This document shows, one piece after another, positions 1-7,839 of a DNA stretch of 64,000 nt. A model generated the notes under the pieces. The model saw nothing but the letters and a program-made list of their open reading frames with translations, was not told the origin of the DNA and searched no databases. The position numbers and the translations under genes were made by a program. The DNA comes from DASUNQ01 sp035536455. Lineage in GTDB: Bacteria > Acidobacteriota > Thermoanaerobaculia > Multivoradales > UBA5704. Every line of letters starts with the position of its first letter. Positions within the stretch are counted from its first letter, which is position 1. The DNA lies in assembly GCA_035536455.1 (NCBI GenBank), contig DATLOC010000006.1, forward strand, positions 1 to 64,000, given 5' to 3'.

Positions 1-571
1 AGCAGCGGAAGTACTCCGAGAAGGCGATCTCCTCCTGCAGCATCATCACCAGCTGCCCGGTCTGTCCGTAGACCTCGAACAGCTCCTGCGGGCTGCGCAC
101 CCGGTAGACGCTCTTCCAGCCGCCGCCGGCGAAAGGCTTGAAGTAGGCGGGGAAGCCCACGTAGTCGAAGATCTGGTCCCAGGACAGCGGATAGGCGAGG
201 TTGCGCATCGAGCGGGCGTCGGTGTCGGTGGGGTGCTCGTTCGAGGGCAGCAGGACGGTCTTGGGCACCGCGACCCCGACCTTCGTCGCCAGGCAGGTGT
301 TGAAGAACTTCTCGTCGGCGCTCCACCAGAAGGGGTTGTTGACCACCACCGCGCCGTTGAGCGCGGCGTTCTTGAGGTAGGCGCGGTAGAAGGGGATGTC
401 CTGCGAGATGCGGTCGACGATGACCGCATAGCCGCTGTCCTCCCCCTGCAGGAGCTTGTCGATGCGTACCGGCTCGGCGACGATGCCGTCCGCTTGCTTG
501 GCGTTGACCCGCTCGATGAATGCCTGCGGGTAGGTGCTCTCCTGGCCGAAGAGGATGCCGATCCGTTTCAT
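1..571 (-). CDS. ATP-grasp-like protein, C-terminus outside window
   Basis: This is the N-terminal 190 residues of a protein whose 3' end lies left of the window. It starts MKRIGILFGQES and continues with a pre-ATP-grasp-like Rossmann segment, then VVNNPFWWSADEKFF, the region VGVAVPKTVLLPS, and VGFPAYFKPFAGGG, which resembles the glycine-rich ATP-binding lysine loop of RimK/D-Ala-ligase-type ATP-grasp enzymes (FPxxxKPxxGGG). Such enzymes join a carboxylate to an amine or thiol through an acyl-phosphate. The substrate cannot be told and the C-terminal Mg-binding half is absent here. The ATG at 571 gives the only sensible start; the gene lies just downstream of the co-oriented metallophosphoesterase gene, with a 65-bp gap. 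Confidence 0.7.
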   Translation of the reverse strand, partial: MKRIGILFGQESTYPQAFIERVNAKQADGIVAEPVRIDKLLQGEDSGYAVIVDRISQDIPFYRAYLKNAALNGAVVVNNPFWWSADEKFFNTCLATKVGVAVPKTVLLPSNEHPTDTDARSMRNLAYPLSWDQIFDYVGFPAYFKPFAGGGWKSVYRVRSPQELFEVYGQTGQLVMMLQEEIAFSEYFRC

Positions 572-636
572 CCGTTTGGGGGACGGCGGGAGGCGCGCGC
601 GGAGGCGGCTCGCCGGCCGGGTGGGAACGTTATCAC

Positions 637-1476
<840 letters not shown>

Positions 1477-1502
1477 GCGGAGCGGTCGCCGCCTTGGGGC
1501 GG

Positions 1503-2891
1503 CTACTCCGCGTAGCCGAGCGCGCGGAGCTTCTCGACGCTCTCCGGGTCGAGCTCGATCGGGGCCAGGCGGTCGCTGGCGGCCAGTCCCTGCTGCACCT
1601 GGGTCATCCAGCGCCGCAGCTCGGCGGAGGCGGCGTTGGCGTCCGCCGCCTGGCCGCGCCGCTCGGCCGGGTCGCGCGCCAGGTCGAAGAGCCAGCGGCG
1701 CGTCCCTTCCAGCCGCAGGATCTCCTTGCGCATGCCGGTGAGGAGAGCGACCTCGAGGAGGCCGCGCCGGCGCGCCCCGGCCCGCGCCTCCTGCTGGCTC
1801 AGCACCGCCCCCTTGTGCGCCTGGAACCAGACGACCCGCCCGCGCGGCGGCGGCGCGCTCCCTTGCAGCACGGCGCTCCAGTCGAAGCCGCGGAAGCCGC
1901 CCGGCACCGGCAGGCCGGCGAGCCCGAGGAGCGTCGGCGCGATGTCGAGGTTCGAGGCCGGCGCCTCGATCACCCCCGGCGGAATCCGCCCCGGCCAGGC
2001 GATCGCCAGCGGGATGCGCAGCGTCGTGTCGTAGAGCTGGCGGCCATGCCCCCAGGCGCCGTGCTCGCCGAGGCTCTCGCCGTGGTCGGCGGTGAAGAGG
2101 ACGATGGTGTTGGCGGCGAGCGCGGCGTCCCGCTCGACCGCCGCCAGCAGGCGCCCGACGTGGTGGTCGGCGAAGGCGATCTCGCTGTCGTAGCGGTCCT
2201 GCCGCGGCGGCTCGCCCGCGGCCGCGATGCCGAGCCGCCCGGCGAACCCCGCCTGCAGCCGGTAGGGGGCGTGCGGCTCGACGTAGTGGACCCAGAGCAG
2301 GAACGGCCGGCGGTGCGCCTGCTGGTGGTCGGCCAGCCAGTCGAGCGATGCGTCCGTCAGGTCCTCGGCCGTCGCCTCCCCCTTGAACACCCCGAACCAG
2401 CGCTTGCGGGTAAACAGCTCGTGGTAACTCTCGAAGTGGTCCCCCAGCCCCGAGATGCGGTCCTTGAGCGTCCAGTTGCCGACGACGGCGGCGCTGCGGT
2501 AGCCGCGCCGGCGGAGCGCCGCCGCCGCCGACGGCAGCCCCGGGCGCATGGCGAGGCCGTTGCGCGTCGCGCCGTGCTCGTGCGGGTAGAGCGAGGTGAA
2601 CATGGAGCACACCGCGGGGTTGGTGAGCGGCTCGACGGTGCGCGCCTGGACGAAGCGCGCTCCCGAAGCCATCCAGCGGTCGAGGTTGGGGGTGGTGGGG
2701 CGGCGGTAGCCGTAGCCGGAGAGGCGGTCGGCGCGCAGGGTGTCGATGGTGACGACGAGGACGTTGGGGAAGCGCGGCCCCGGCCGCTGGTGCGCCGCGG
2801 GCAAAGCGGCGCGCGGCGCCAGCAGCAGGAGTGTCAGGAGAGCCGCGCCCCCGAGCAGGGGGAGGCTCCGGCGGAGTCGTCGTCGGTTCAT
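1503..2891 (-). CDS. Secreted or membrane-anchored sulfatase-like hydrolase
   Basis: A 462-residue alkaline-phosphatase-superfamily protein. An N-terminal signal or anchor follows an Arg-rich start (MNRRRLRRS then a hydrophobic run to about residue 30). Metal-site motifs are present: TIDTLRADRL near residue 50 and FTADHGESLGEHG further on. The formylglycine signature CxPxR is not intact: the segment reads VCSMFTSLYPHEHG, keeping Cys95 but with Met and Thr where Pro and Arg are expected. It may therefore be a phosphatase, phosphotransferase or noncanonical hydrolase rather than a true sulfatase. ATG at 2891 was preferred over 2924 because it places the basic region directly before the hydrophobic core. 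Confidence 0.8.
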   Translation of the reverse strand: MNRRRLRRSLPLLGGAALLTLLLLAPRAALPAAHQRPGPRFPNVLVVTIDTLRADRLSGYGYRRPTTPNLDRWMASGARFVQARTVEPLTNPAVCSMFTSLYPHEHGATRNGLAMRPGLPSAAAALRRRGYRSAAVVGNWTLKDRISGLGDHFESYHELFTRKRWFGVFKGEATAEDLTDASLDWLADHQQAHRRPFLLWVHYVEPHAPYRLQAGFAGRLGIAAAGEPPRQDRYDSEIAFADHHVGRLLAAVERDAALAANTIVLFTADHGESLGEHGAWGHGRQLYDTTLRIPLAIAWPGRIPPGVIEAPASNLDIAPTLLGLAGLPVPGGFRGFDWSAVLQGSAPPPRGRVVWFQAHKGAVLSQQEARAGARRRGLLEVALLTGMRKEILRLEGTRRWLFDLARDPAERRGQAADANAASAELRRWMTQVQQGLAASDRLAPIELDPESVEKLRALGYAE

Positions 2892-2974
2892 GCGGTACGG
2901 GCCCGGAGGGCCAGAGCATAGCAAGCAAAGAGCTTTCCAGCGCTCCCCGAGGCGGATTGCTACACTGCCGCACT

Positions 2975-3850
2975 GTGAAGGAGAGCGGACCGGAGGAGCT
3001 GCCCCGCCCCGGGGACCCCGCGGCGCCCGCCCCGGACGTCCCCGGGCGGCCCGAGTGGGGGAAGCGCACCGAGAGCGCCGAGGAAGGGCGCTTCCTCGCC
3101 GGCCCGCAGTCGCGCCTCGCCGAGCTGGTGCGCCTCTTCCGCATCCTCGGCGAGTTCGTGCGGGGCTTCCGCGCCCTCCACTTCGCCGGCCCCTGCGTCA
3201 CCGTCTTCGGCTCGGCCCGCTTCGCCGCCGACCACCCGTACTACGCGCTGGCGCGCGAGGTCGGGGCGCGGCTGGCCAGGGCCGGCTTCACGGTGATGAC
3301 CGGCGGCGGCCCGGGGATCATGGAGGCGGCCAACCGCGGCGCGCGCGAGGCCGGCGGGCGGAACATCGGCTGCAACATCACGCTGCCGCACGAGCAGCAG
3401 CCCAACCCCTATCTCGACCAGTGGCTGGAGTTCCGCTACTTCTTCGTCCGCAAGGTGATGCTCGTCAAGTACTCCTACGCCTTCGTCGCCCTCCCCGGCG
3501 GCTTCGGGACGATGGACGAGATCTTCGAGTGCGCCACCCTCATCCAGACCGGCAAGATCAAGGACTTCCCGCTGATCCTCATGGGCAGCGACTACTGGCA
3601 GCCGCTGATCGCCTTCCTCCGCGACACCATGGTGCGCCGCGGCACGATCGCGGCCGCCGACCTCGAGCGGATCGTCGTCACCGACTCCCCGGAGGAGGCG
3701 GTGGCGCGCATCCGCGAAGCGGCGACGGAGGAGTTCGGCCTCAAGTGGCAGCCGGCGAAGAAGCCAGAGCCGGTCTGGATCTTCGGCGAGCGCGGTCCCG
3801 CCCCCGCTCAGCGCAAAGCCCCCGCGCCGGGCGAGCGGCCGGCTGGATGA
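2975..3850 (+). CDS. TIGR00730/LOG-family Rossmann protein
   Basis: A 291-residue protein read from a GTG start, with an N-terminal extension of about 60 residues before the conserved domain. Hallmarks of the lysine-decarboxylase-like LOG family are clear: GGGPGIMEAANRGA and LPGGFGTMDEIFE (PGGxGTxxE), the site that binds nucleotide 5'-monophosphate. Family members release free base from cytokinin-type or other nucleotide monophosphates. The gene diverges from the sulfatase-like gene over about 83 bp. The C-terminus is rich in Ala and Pro and ends immediately before a 21-bp tandem array. In-frame ATGs upstream would extend into the neighbouring gene and are unlikely. Confidence 0.85.
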   Translation: MKESGPEELPRPGDPAAPAPDVPGRPEWGKRTESAEEGRFLAGPQSRLAELVRLFRILGEFVRGFRALHFAGPCVTVFGSARFAADHPYYALAREVGARLARAGFTVMTGGGPGIMEAANRGAREAGGRNIGCNITLPHEQQPNPYLDQWLEFRYFFVRKVMLVKYSYAFVALPGGFGTMDEIFECATLIQTGKIKDFPLILMGSDYWQPLIAFLRDTMVRRGTIAAADLERIVVTDSPEEAVARIREAATEEFGLKWQPAKKPEPVWIFGERGPAPAQRKAPAPGERPAG

Positions 3851-3869
3851 GAGAGCGCCAGAATGGCGC

Positions 3870-4079
3870 GCGCAATCCACTGCGGAGCGCCCGCAATCCA
3901 TTGCGGAGCGTCCGCAATGCAATGGGGAGCTGGCGCACTGGCATGCGGTCCGTCCGCAATCCATTGCCGAGCGTGCGCAATGGAATGCGGAGCGTCCGCA
4001 ATGCATTGCGGGGCCGGCGCAATGGAATGCGGGGCATCCGCAATCGAATGCGGAACCGCCGCAAGGGATTGCGGGACTC
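3870..4079. repeat. Ten-copy 21-bp palindromic tandem array
   Basis: Ten consecutive 21-bp units follow the LOG gene stop codon by about 20 bp. The clearest unit is CCGCAATCCATTGCGGAGCG plus T: a CCGCAAT/ATTGCGG inverted repeat of 7-bp arms around a 2-nt centre, then a 5-bp spacer (AGCGT-like). Several units vary but keep GCAAT and TGCGG. As 21 is a multiple of three, every frame on either strand reads as a heptapeptide repeat, which produces spurious open frames here; none has a convincing start or family. Function unknown; protein-binding sites or a structured RNA are possible. Confidence 0.9.
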
Positions 4080-4152
4080 ACGCTGGCGATTGGAGGAGGG
4101 CGGAAGGCAGCACCGGGCGTCAGGCCGCCTTCTGGGATTGCCGCGAGCGCAG

Positions 4153-4296
4153 CTACTTCCGCGTCAGCGTCATCCCGAAGAACGGCTGCCAGCTCTGGCC
4201 GCCGCCGGCGGAGCGCTCGCCGGTCTCGACCCAGCGGCCCTGCTCGTCGAGCGCCGGCAGGAGAGCGGCGATGGCGAGGCGGGGGAGCCGGCGCAT
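4153..4296 (-). CDS. Possible 47-residue small protein or gene remnant
   Basis: A short frame on the minus strand starts MRRLPRLAIAALLPAL and ends QPFFGMTLTRK. It lies between the PhoH start-proximal gene's 3' side and the 21-bp array. The composition looks like the C-terminal tail of a longer protein, but nothing upstream in frame continues it. No family is recognised. It could be a remnant, a small protein or noise. Confidence 0.25.
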   Translation of the reverse strand: MRRLPRLAIAALLPALDEQGRWVETGERSAGGGQSWQPFFGMTLTRK

Positions 4297-4313
4297 GGGG
4301 TGCATAGGAGGTA

Positions 4314-5681
4314 TTACAGCAGCAGGCTCGCCAGGTTCGCCAGCTCCGAGCGCTCCCCCTTGTCCAAGTTGACGTGGGCGTACAGGGGGGAGCCCTTGAG
4401 GCGGTCGATCAGGTAGGAGAGGCCGTTGGACTGGGCGTCGAGGTACGGGGTGTCGATCTGGAAGATGTCGCCGGTCAGCACGATCTTGGTCTTCTCGCCG
4501 GCGCGGGTGATGATCGTCTTGACCTCGTGCGGCGTCAGGTTCTGCGCCTCGTCGACGATGAAGATGACGTTGGCGAAGCTGCGGCCGCGGATGTAGGCCA
4601 GCGGCACGATGTGCAGCTTCTCCTGCTCAACCATCTCCTCAAGCCGCTTGTACTCGCGGTCGCGCTCGCCGTACTGGTTCTTGATGATCCCCAGGTTGTC
4701 CCACAGCGGCTGCATGTAGGGGTCGATCTTGGACTTCACGTCCCCGGGAAGGAAGCCGATGTCGCGGTTGGCCAGCGGCACGATCGGGCGCGCCAGGTAG
4801 ACCTGGCGGAAGAGGCGCCGCTGCTCCAGCGCGCCGGCCAGCGCCAGGAGCGTCTTGCCGGTGCCGGCGGCGCCGGTGATCGTCACCAGCGGCGCCTCGG
4901 CGTTGAGGACCGCGTGGACGGCGAAGGTCTGCTCGGCGTTGCGCGGCATGACACCGTAGGCGCCGGCCTTGGGGACGTGCTCGACCTGGTCGGTGCGCGG
5001 GTTGAAGCAGGCCAGCGCCGAGCTGCCGTCGGCGCGCAGGATGAAGTACTGGTTGGCGACCGGCCGCTCGGGCAGCAGCTCGGCGCGCGGCACCCGCCCT
5101 TCGCGGTAGAGGCGGGCGATCAGCTCCGGATCGGCCACCTCCAGCTCGGCCTTCCCCTTGTAGAGGTGGTCGACGTCCTTGATCTTGACGCTCTCGTAGT
5201 CCTCGGCCGGCAGGTTCAGCGCCCGCGCCTTCAGGCGCAGGTTGATGTCCTTGCTGACCAGGATGACGCGCCGCTTGGTCTCGGCGCGGGAGAGGGCGAG
5301 GGCGGCGTTGAGGATGCGGTGGTCGGCCTTGCGGGTGCCGAAGACGGCGCCGGCGTCGGCCCCTCCTTCGTCTTCCGTGATCACCCGGAAGCGGCCGCGG
5401 GTGGGGCCGTCGAGCGGGATCCAGGTGCCGAGCAGGCTCTTGCCGGAGAGGGCGTCGAGCTGGCGGATGAACTCCCGCGCCTGCAGGTTGACGACCGCGT
5501 TGCCCTTCTTGAACTGGTCGAGCTCTTCGAGGACGGTGATGGGGATGGCGACGTCGTGCTCGTGGAAGCTCTGGAGGGCGTTGAAGTCGTAGAGGATGAC
5601 CGACGTGTCGAGGACGAAGACCTTCTTCTGTCTGTCGGGCTGGGGCATCGCGGGCCGGATCGCCTCCTGGCTGACGCTCAC
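4314..5681 (-). CDS. PIN-PhoH family ATPase
   Basis: A 455-residue protein with two domains. Residues about 20-150 form a PIN-like nuclease domain: KVFVLDTSVILYD supplies the first acidic residue, VLEELDQFKKG the next and VSKDINLRLKA a later one. Residues about 240-455 form a PhoH ATPase with Walker A GAAGTGKTLLALA, IFIVDEAQNLTP (Walker B) and VLTGDIFQID. PIN-PhoH (PhoH2-type) proteins act as ATP-dependent RNA helicase/RNases; the cellular role here is inferred from the family. The ATG lies at 5681 and the gene appears monocistronic. Confidence 0.92.
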   Translation of the reverse strand: MSVSQEAIRPAMPQPDRQKKVFVLDTSVILYDFNALQSFHEHDVAIPITVLEELDQFKKGNAVVNLQAREFIRQLDALSGKSLLGTWIPLDGPTRGRFRVITEDEGGADAGAVFGTRKADHRILNAALALSRAETKRRVILVSKDINLRLKARALNLPAEDYESVKIKDVDHLYKGKAELEVADPELIARLYREGRVPRAELLPERPVANQYFILRADGSSALACFNPRTDQVEHVPKAGAYGVMPRNAEQTFAVHAVLNAEAPLVTITGAAGTGKTLLALAGALEQRRLFRQVYLARPIVPLANRDIGFLPGDVKSKIDPYMQPLWDNLGIIKNQYGERDREYKRLEEMVEQEKLHIVPLAYIRGRSFANVIFIVDEAQNLTPHEVKTIITRAGEKTKIVLTGDIFQIDTPYLDAQSNGLSYLIDRLKGSPLYAHVNLDKGERSELANLASLLL

Positions 5682-5745
5682 TGAGTTGGGGGCTCGAACC
5701 GGAAAAATGTTAGCGCGGATCGGGGTTTACGGCAAGCTAGGGGTA

Positions 5746-5769
5746 GTGGTCGGGCTTTCCACCGACCAC
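5746..5769 (-). terminator. Hairpin downstream of the CTERM surface-protein gene
   Basis: GTGGTCGG and CCGACCAC form an 8-bp perfect stem around an 8-nt loop, 24 bp beyond the stop codon of the minus-strand gene at 5793. There is no clear U tract on the minus strand, so termination activity is only suggested by position. Confidence 0.4.
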
Positions 5770-5792
5770 CACGGCTGGGGCTTTTCGGAGCT

Positions 5793-6665
5793 TCAGCCGG
5801 CGGCGCGGCGGCGCTGCAGGAGGAGGGCGCCGAGCGCGGCGAGGGCGGCGGCGAGGGCGGTCAGGGCCGTGGGGCCCGCAGCGGGGATCTCGGCCGGCGC
5901 CTCGGCGGCGCAGACGCCGTCGGCGATGGCCAGCCCCTCGAAGCCGCGGCGCGCCGCGTCGGCGCGCTGGACCACCGTAGCGCGGCCGCTCGTGCGGTCG
6001 ACCGAGAAGATCGTCCCCTGGTCGTCGAGCCCCCACAGGGTTCCCGTCCCGGCGGCGTCGAGGCCGCCGTCGACCGGGTCGACGGTCCCCAGCGGCCCGA
6101 TGGCGGTGGCGCCGCCGCGGGAGGTGTCGAGGCAGTAGAGCCGCCCGGGCTTGCCGGCGGCGGGATCGGTGTCGCCGCCGAGCCCGTAGAGACCGGAAAG
6201 GCAGCCGGTGCGGGGAAAGCCGCCGGCGAGGCCGGTGATAGCGGTCCCCTGCTCGCCGAGCAGGTCGGCGCGCCCGCTCGGCACGTCGATCTGGTAAAGC
6301 CGCGGGGGGTTGGGGGCGTCGGTGGACATGTAGAGCTTGCCGTCGGCGGCGAAGGCGAGGCCGGTGTCGGTGACGTCCACCCGCAGCGGGCCGACCTGGG
6401 TGCAGCCGCCGGTCGTGAGGTTGCAGCGCACCAGGACGTCCTTGACGTCGTCGATGCCGTACAGCGTCGCGCAGCCGCGGTCGAAGGCGAGCGACTCGAC
6501 GTCGCCGAAGCCGGTGGCGCCGATCCGCCGCGTGCGGCCGCTGAGCAGCTCGACGGAGTAGAGGTTGTCGTCGACGTCGGACTTGACGGAGTAGGCGGTC
6601 TGGGCGACGCCGGGCAGGGCGGTGAGCGCGAGCAGCGCGCAGCAGACCGGGAAGGGACTTCTCAT
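5793..6665 (-). CDS. Exported beta-propeller-like protein with IPTL-CTERM-like sorting tail
   Basis: A 290-residue protein starting MRSPFPVCCALLALTALPGVAQ, a signal peptide likely cleaved near residue 22. The body has repeated YSV/LYxID/LYGIDD segments with Gly-rich turns, resembling a propeller of the kind found in DUF4394 or NHL-like proteins, though the family is not certain. The C-terminus reads EIPAAGPTALTALAAAL, a transmembrane stretch, then LLLQRRRAAG. This IPxxGP - hydrophobic - Arg cluster layout is that of IPTL/PEP-CTERM-type signals, recognised by exosortase-like or related sorting systems. It is likely delivered to the cell surface. Upstream ATGs at 6779 would hide the signal peptide and were rejected. 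Confidence 0.7.
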   Translation of the reverse strand: MRSPFPVCCALLALTALPGVAQTAYSVKSDVDDNLYSVELLSGRTRRIGATGFGDVESLAFDRGCATLYGIDDVKDVLVRCNLTTGGCTQVGPLRVDVTDTGLAFAADGKLYMSTDAPNPPRLYQIDVPSGRADLLGEQGTAITGLAGGFPRTGCLSGLYGLGGDTDPAAGKPGRLYCLDTSRGGATAIGPLGTVDPVDGGLDAAGTGTLWGLDDQGTIFSVDRTSGRATVVQRADAARRGFEGLAIADGVCAAEAPAEIPAAGPTALTALAAALAALGALLLQRRRAAG

Positions 6666-6780
6666 CGTTGCAGTGGGTTGGGGGCCGGCGCGGCGACGTT
6701 CCGACGGATCGTGGAATCGTAGCACGGAGGGCTGGGAGCCCGCCGCGCTGGGCGCGCGACGGACAGCGCTCCCCGGCAAT

Positions 6781-6813
6781 TGATCGGAGCCCGGCGCGAA
6801 AGCCTTCGCGCCT
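6781..6813. repeat. 33-bp dispersed hairpin repeat, copy 1
   Basis: A 33-bp sequence repeated exactly at 29050-29082. Its core GGCGCGAA-AGCC-TTCGCGCC is a perfect 8-bp stem with a 4-nt loop. Here it lies between a minus-strand gene and the EamA gene, ending 17 bp before the EamA ATG. It could be a REP-like element, terminator or regulator-binding site. Confidence 0.85.
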
Positions 6814-6829
6814 TGTATCCTCCCGCACC

Positions 6830-7690
6830 ATGCGCGCGACCGCCGCCTCGGGACGGCTCGGCGTGCTGGCGGCGGCGGCCCTCTTCTCGACCGGCGGGGC
6901 GGTCATCAAGGCGATCGACCTCACGGGGTGGCAGGTGGCGTCGCTGCGCTCCGGCCTCGCCGCGCTCACCGTCCTCCTCCTGATGCCGGAGAGCCGGCGT
7001 GGTCTCTCGCGGCGCGCCCTCGCCGTCGGCGTCGCCTACGCCGCGACTCTCGTCCTCTTCGTCCAGGCCAACAAGCTGACCACCGCGGCGAGCGCCATCT
7101 TCCTGCAGTCCACGGCGCCGCTCTACGTCCTCCTCCTCGCGCCCTGGCTGCTGCGCGAGCGCGTCCGCCGCTCCGACCTCGGGCTGATGGCGGCGCTGGC
7201 GGTGGGGATGGCCTTCTTCTTCCTCGGCCTCGACCGCGCCTCCGCCACCGCCCCGCGGCCGCTGCTCGGCAACGTCCTCGCCGCGGCGGCGGGCCTGACC
7301 TGGGCGCTGACGGTGATGGGGCTGCGGGCGCTGGGGCGGGAGGGGGGCAGCGGCGCGGCGGCGGGGGCGGCGCTGGCGGGCAACGCGATCACCGCCTTCG
7401 CCTGCCTGCCCCTGGCGCTGCCGCTGGTCGGAGCGGACGGCGGCGACTGGGCGGGCGTCGCCTTCCTTGGCGTCGTGCAGGTCGGGCTGGCCTACTTCTT
7501 CCTCACCCGCGCGCTGACCCGCGTCCCCGCCTTCGAGGCCTCGCTCCTCCTGCTGCTTGAGCCGGTGCTCAACCCGATCTGGGCCTGGCTGGCGCACGGC
7601 GAGCGGCCGGGAGGCTGGTCGCTCGCCGGCGGCGTCCTGATCCTCGCGGCGACGGCGACGAAGACCTGGCTGGACGCGCGACCACAGTGA
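6830..7690 (+). CDS. EamA/DMT-family transporter
   Basis: A 286-residue hydrophobic protein with about ten predicted membrane helices in two EamA repeats. The first repeat includes LFSTGGAVIKAIDLTGWQVA; the second includes LTWALTVMGLRALG and ends with LLEPVLNPIWAWLAHGE, typical of drug/metabolite exporters. Substrate unknown. The ATG follows the 33-bp hairpin repeat by 17 bp. A shorter second domain than usual is not evident, so the protein looks intact. Confidence 0.88.
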   Translation: MRATAASGRLGVLAAAALFSTGGAVIKAIDLTGWQVASLRSGLAALTVLLLMPESRRGLSRRALAVGVAYAATLVLFVQANKLTTAASAIFLQSTAPLYVLLLAPWLLRERVRRSDLGLMAALAVGMAFFFLGLDRASATAPRPLLGNVLAAAAGLTWALTVMGLRALGREGGSGAAAGAALAGNAITAFACLPLALPLVGADGGDWAGVAFLGVVQVGLAYFFLTRALTRVPAFEASLLLLLEPVLNPIWAWLAHGERPGGWSLAGGVLILAATATKTWLDARPQ

Positions 7691-7734
7691 GCATGAAGTG
7701 CGCATCTCCTTAGCGTGAAGTGCGCATGTCCTTA
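7691..7734 (+). repeat. Two tandem 22-bp repeats upstream of the oxidase
   Basis: GCATGAAGTGCGCATCTCCT plus TA is followed directly by a second copy with two mismatches (GCGTGAAGTGCGCATGTCCT plus TA). The pair sits immediately 5' of a TTGACA element and upstream of the multicopper oxidase gene, a layout typical of paired regulator sites. Confidence 0.6.
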
Positions 7735-7751
7735 TTGACACGCTGCGTCAA
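7735..7751 (+). promoter_or_regulatory. TTGACA -35 element within a dyad
   Basis: TTGACACGCTGCGTCAA contains a perfect -35 hexamer and is also an inverted repeat (TTGACAC versus TTGACGC on the other strand). The best -10 at the proper distance, CAGGAT, is weak, consistent with an activator- or repressor-controlled promoter for the multicopper oxidase about 100 bp downstream. Confidence 0.45.
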
Positions 7752-7839
7752 CCGGGACAGGATCTGCCGCAATCCGCAGAGACCGCGGCGGTAAGCCGGC
7801 AGCGTGCAGGCCGGTGGTGTCGCCGAACGAGGAGGAACG

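Noticed and set aside
3870..4079. CRISPR array
   Set aside because: Units are contiguous with 5-bp variable spacing and no unique spacers; no cas genes nearby.
2740..4416. Long plus-strand frame with heptapeptide repeats such as RNGMRSV
   Set aside because: It is out of frame with the LOG gene for most of its length, and the heptapeptides arise from the 21-bp array, which is open in several frames on both strands.
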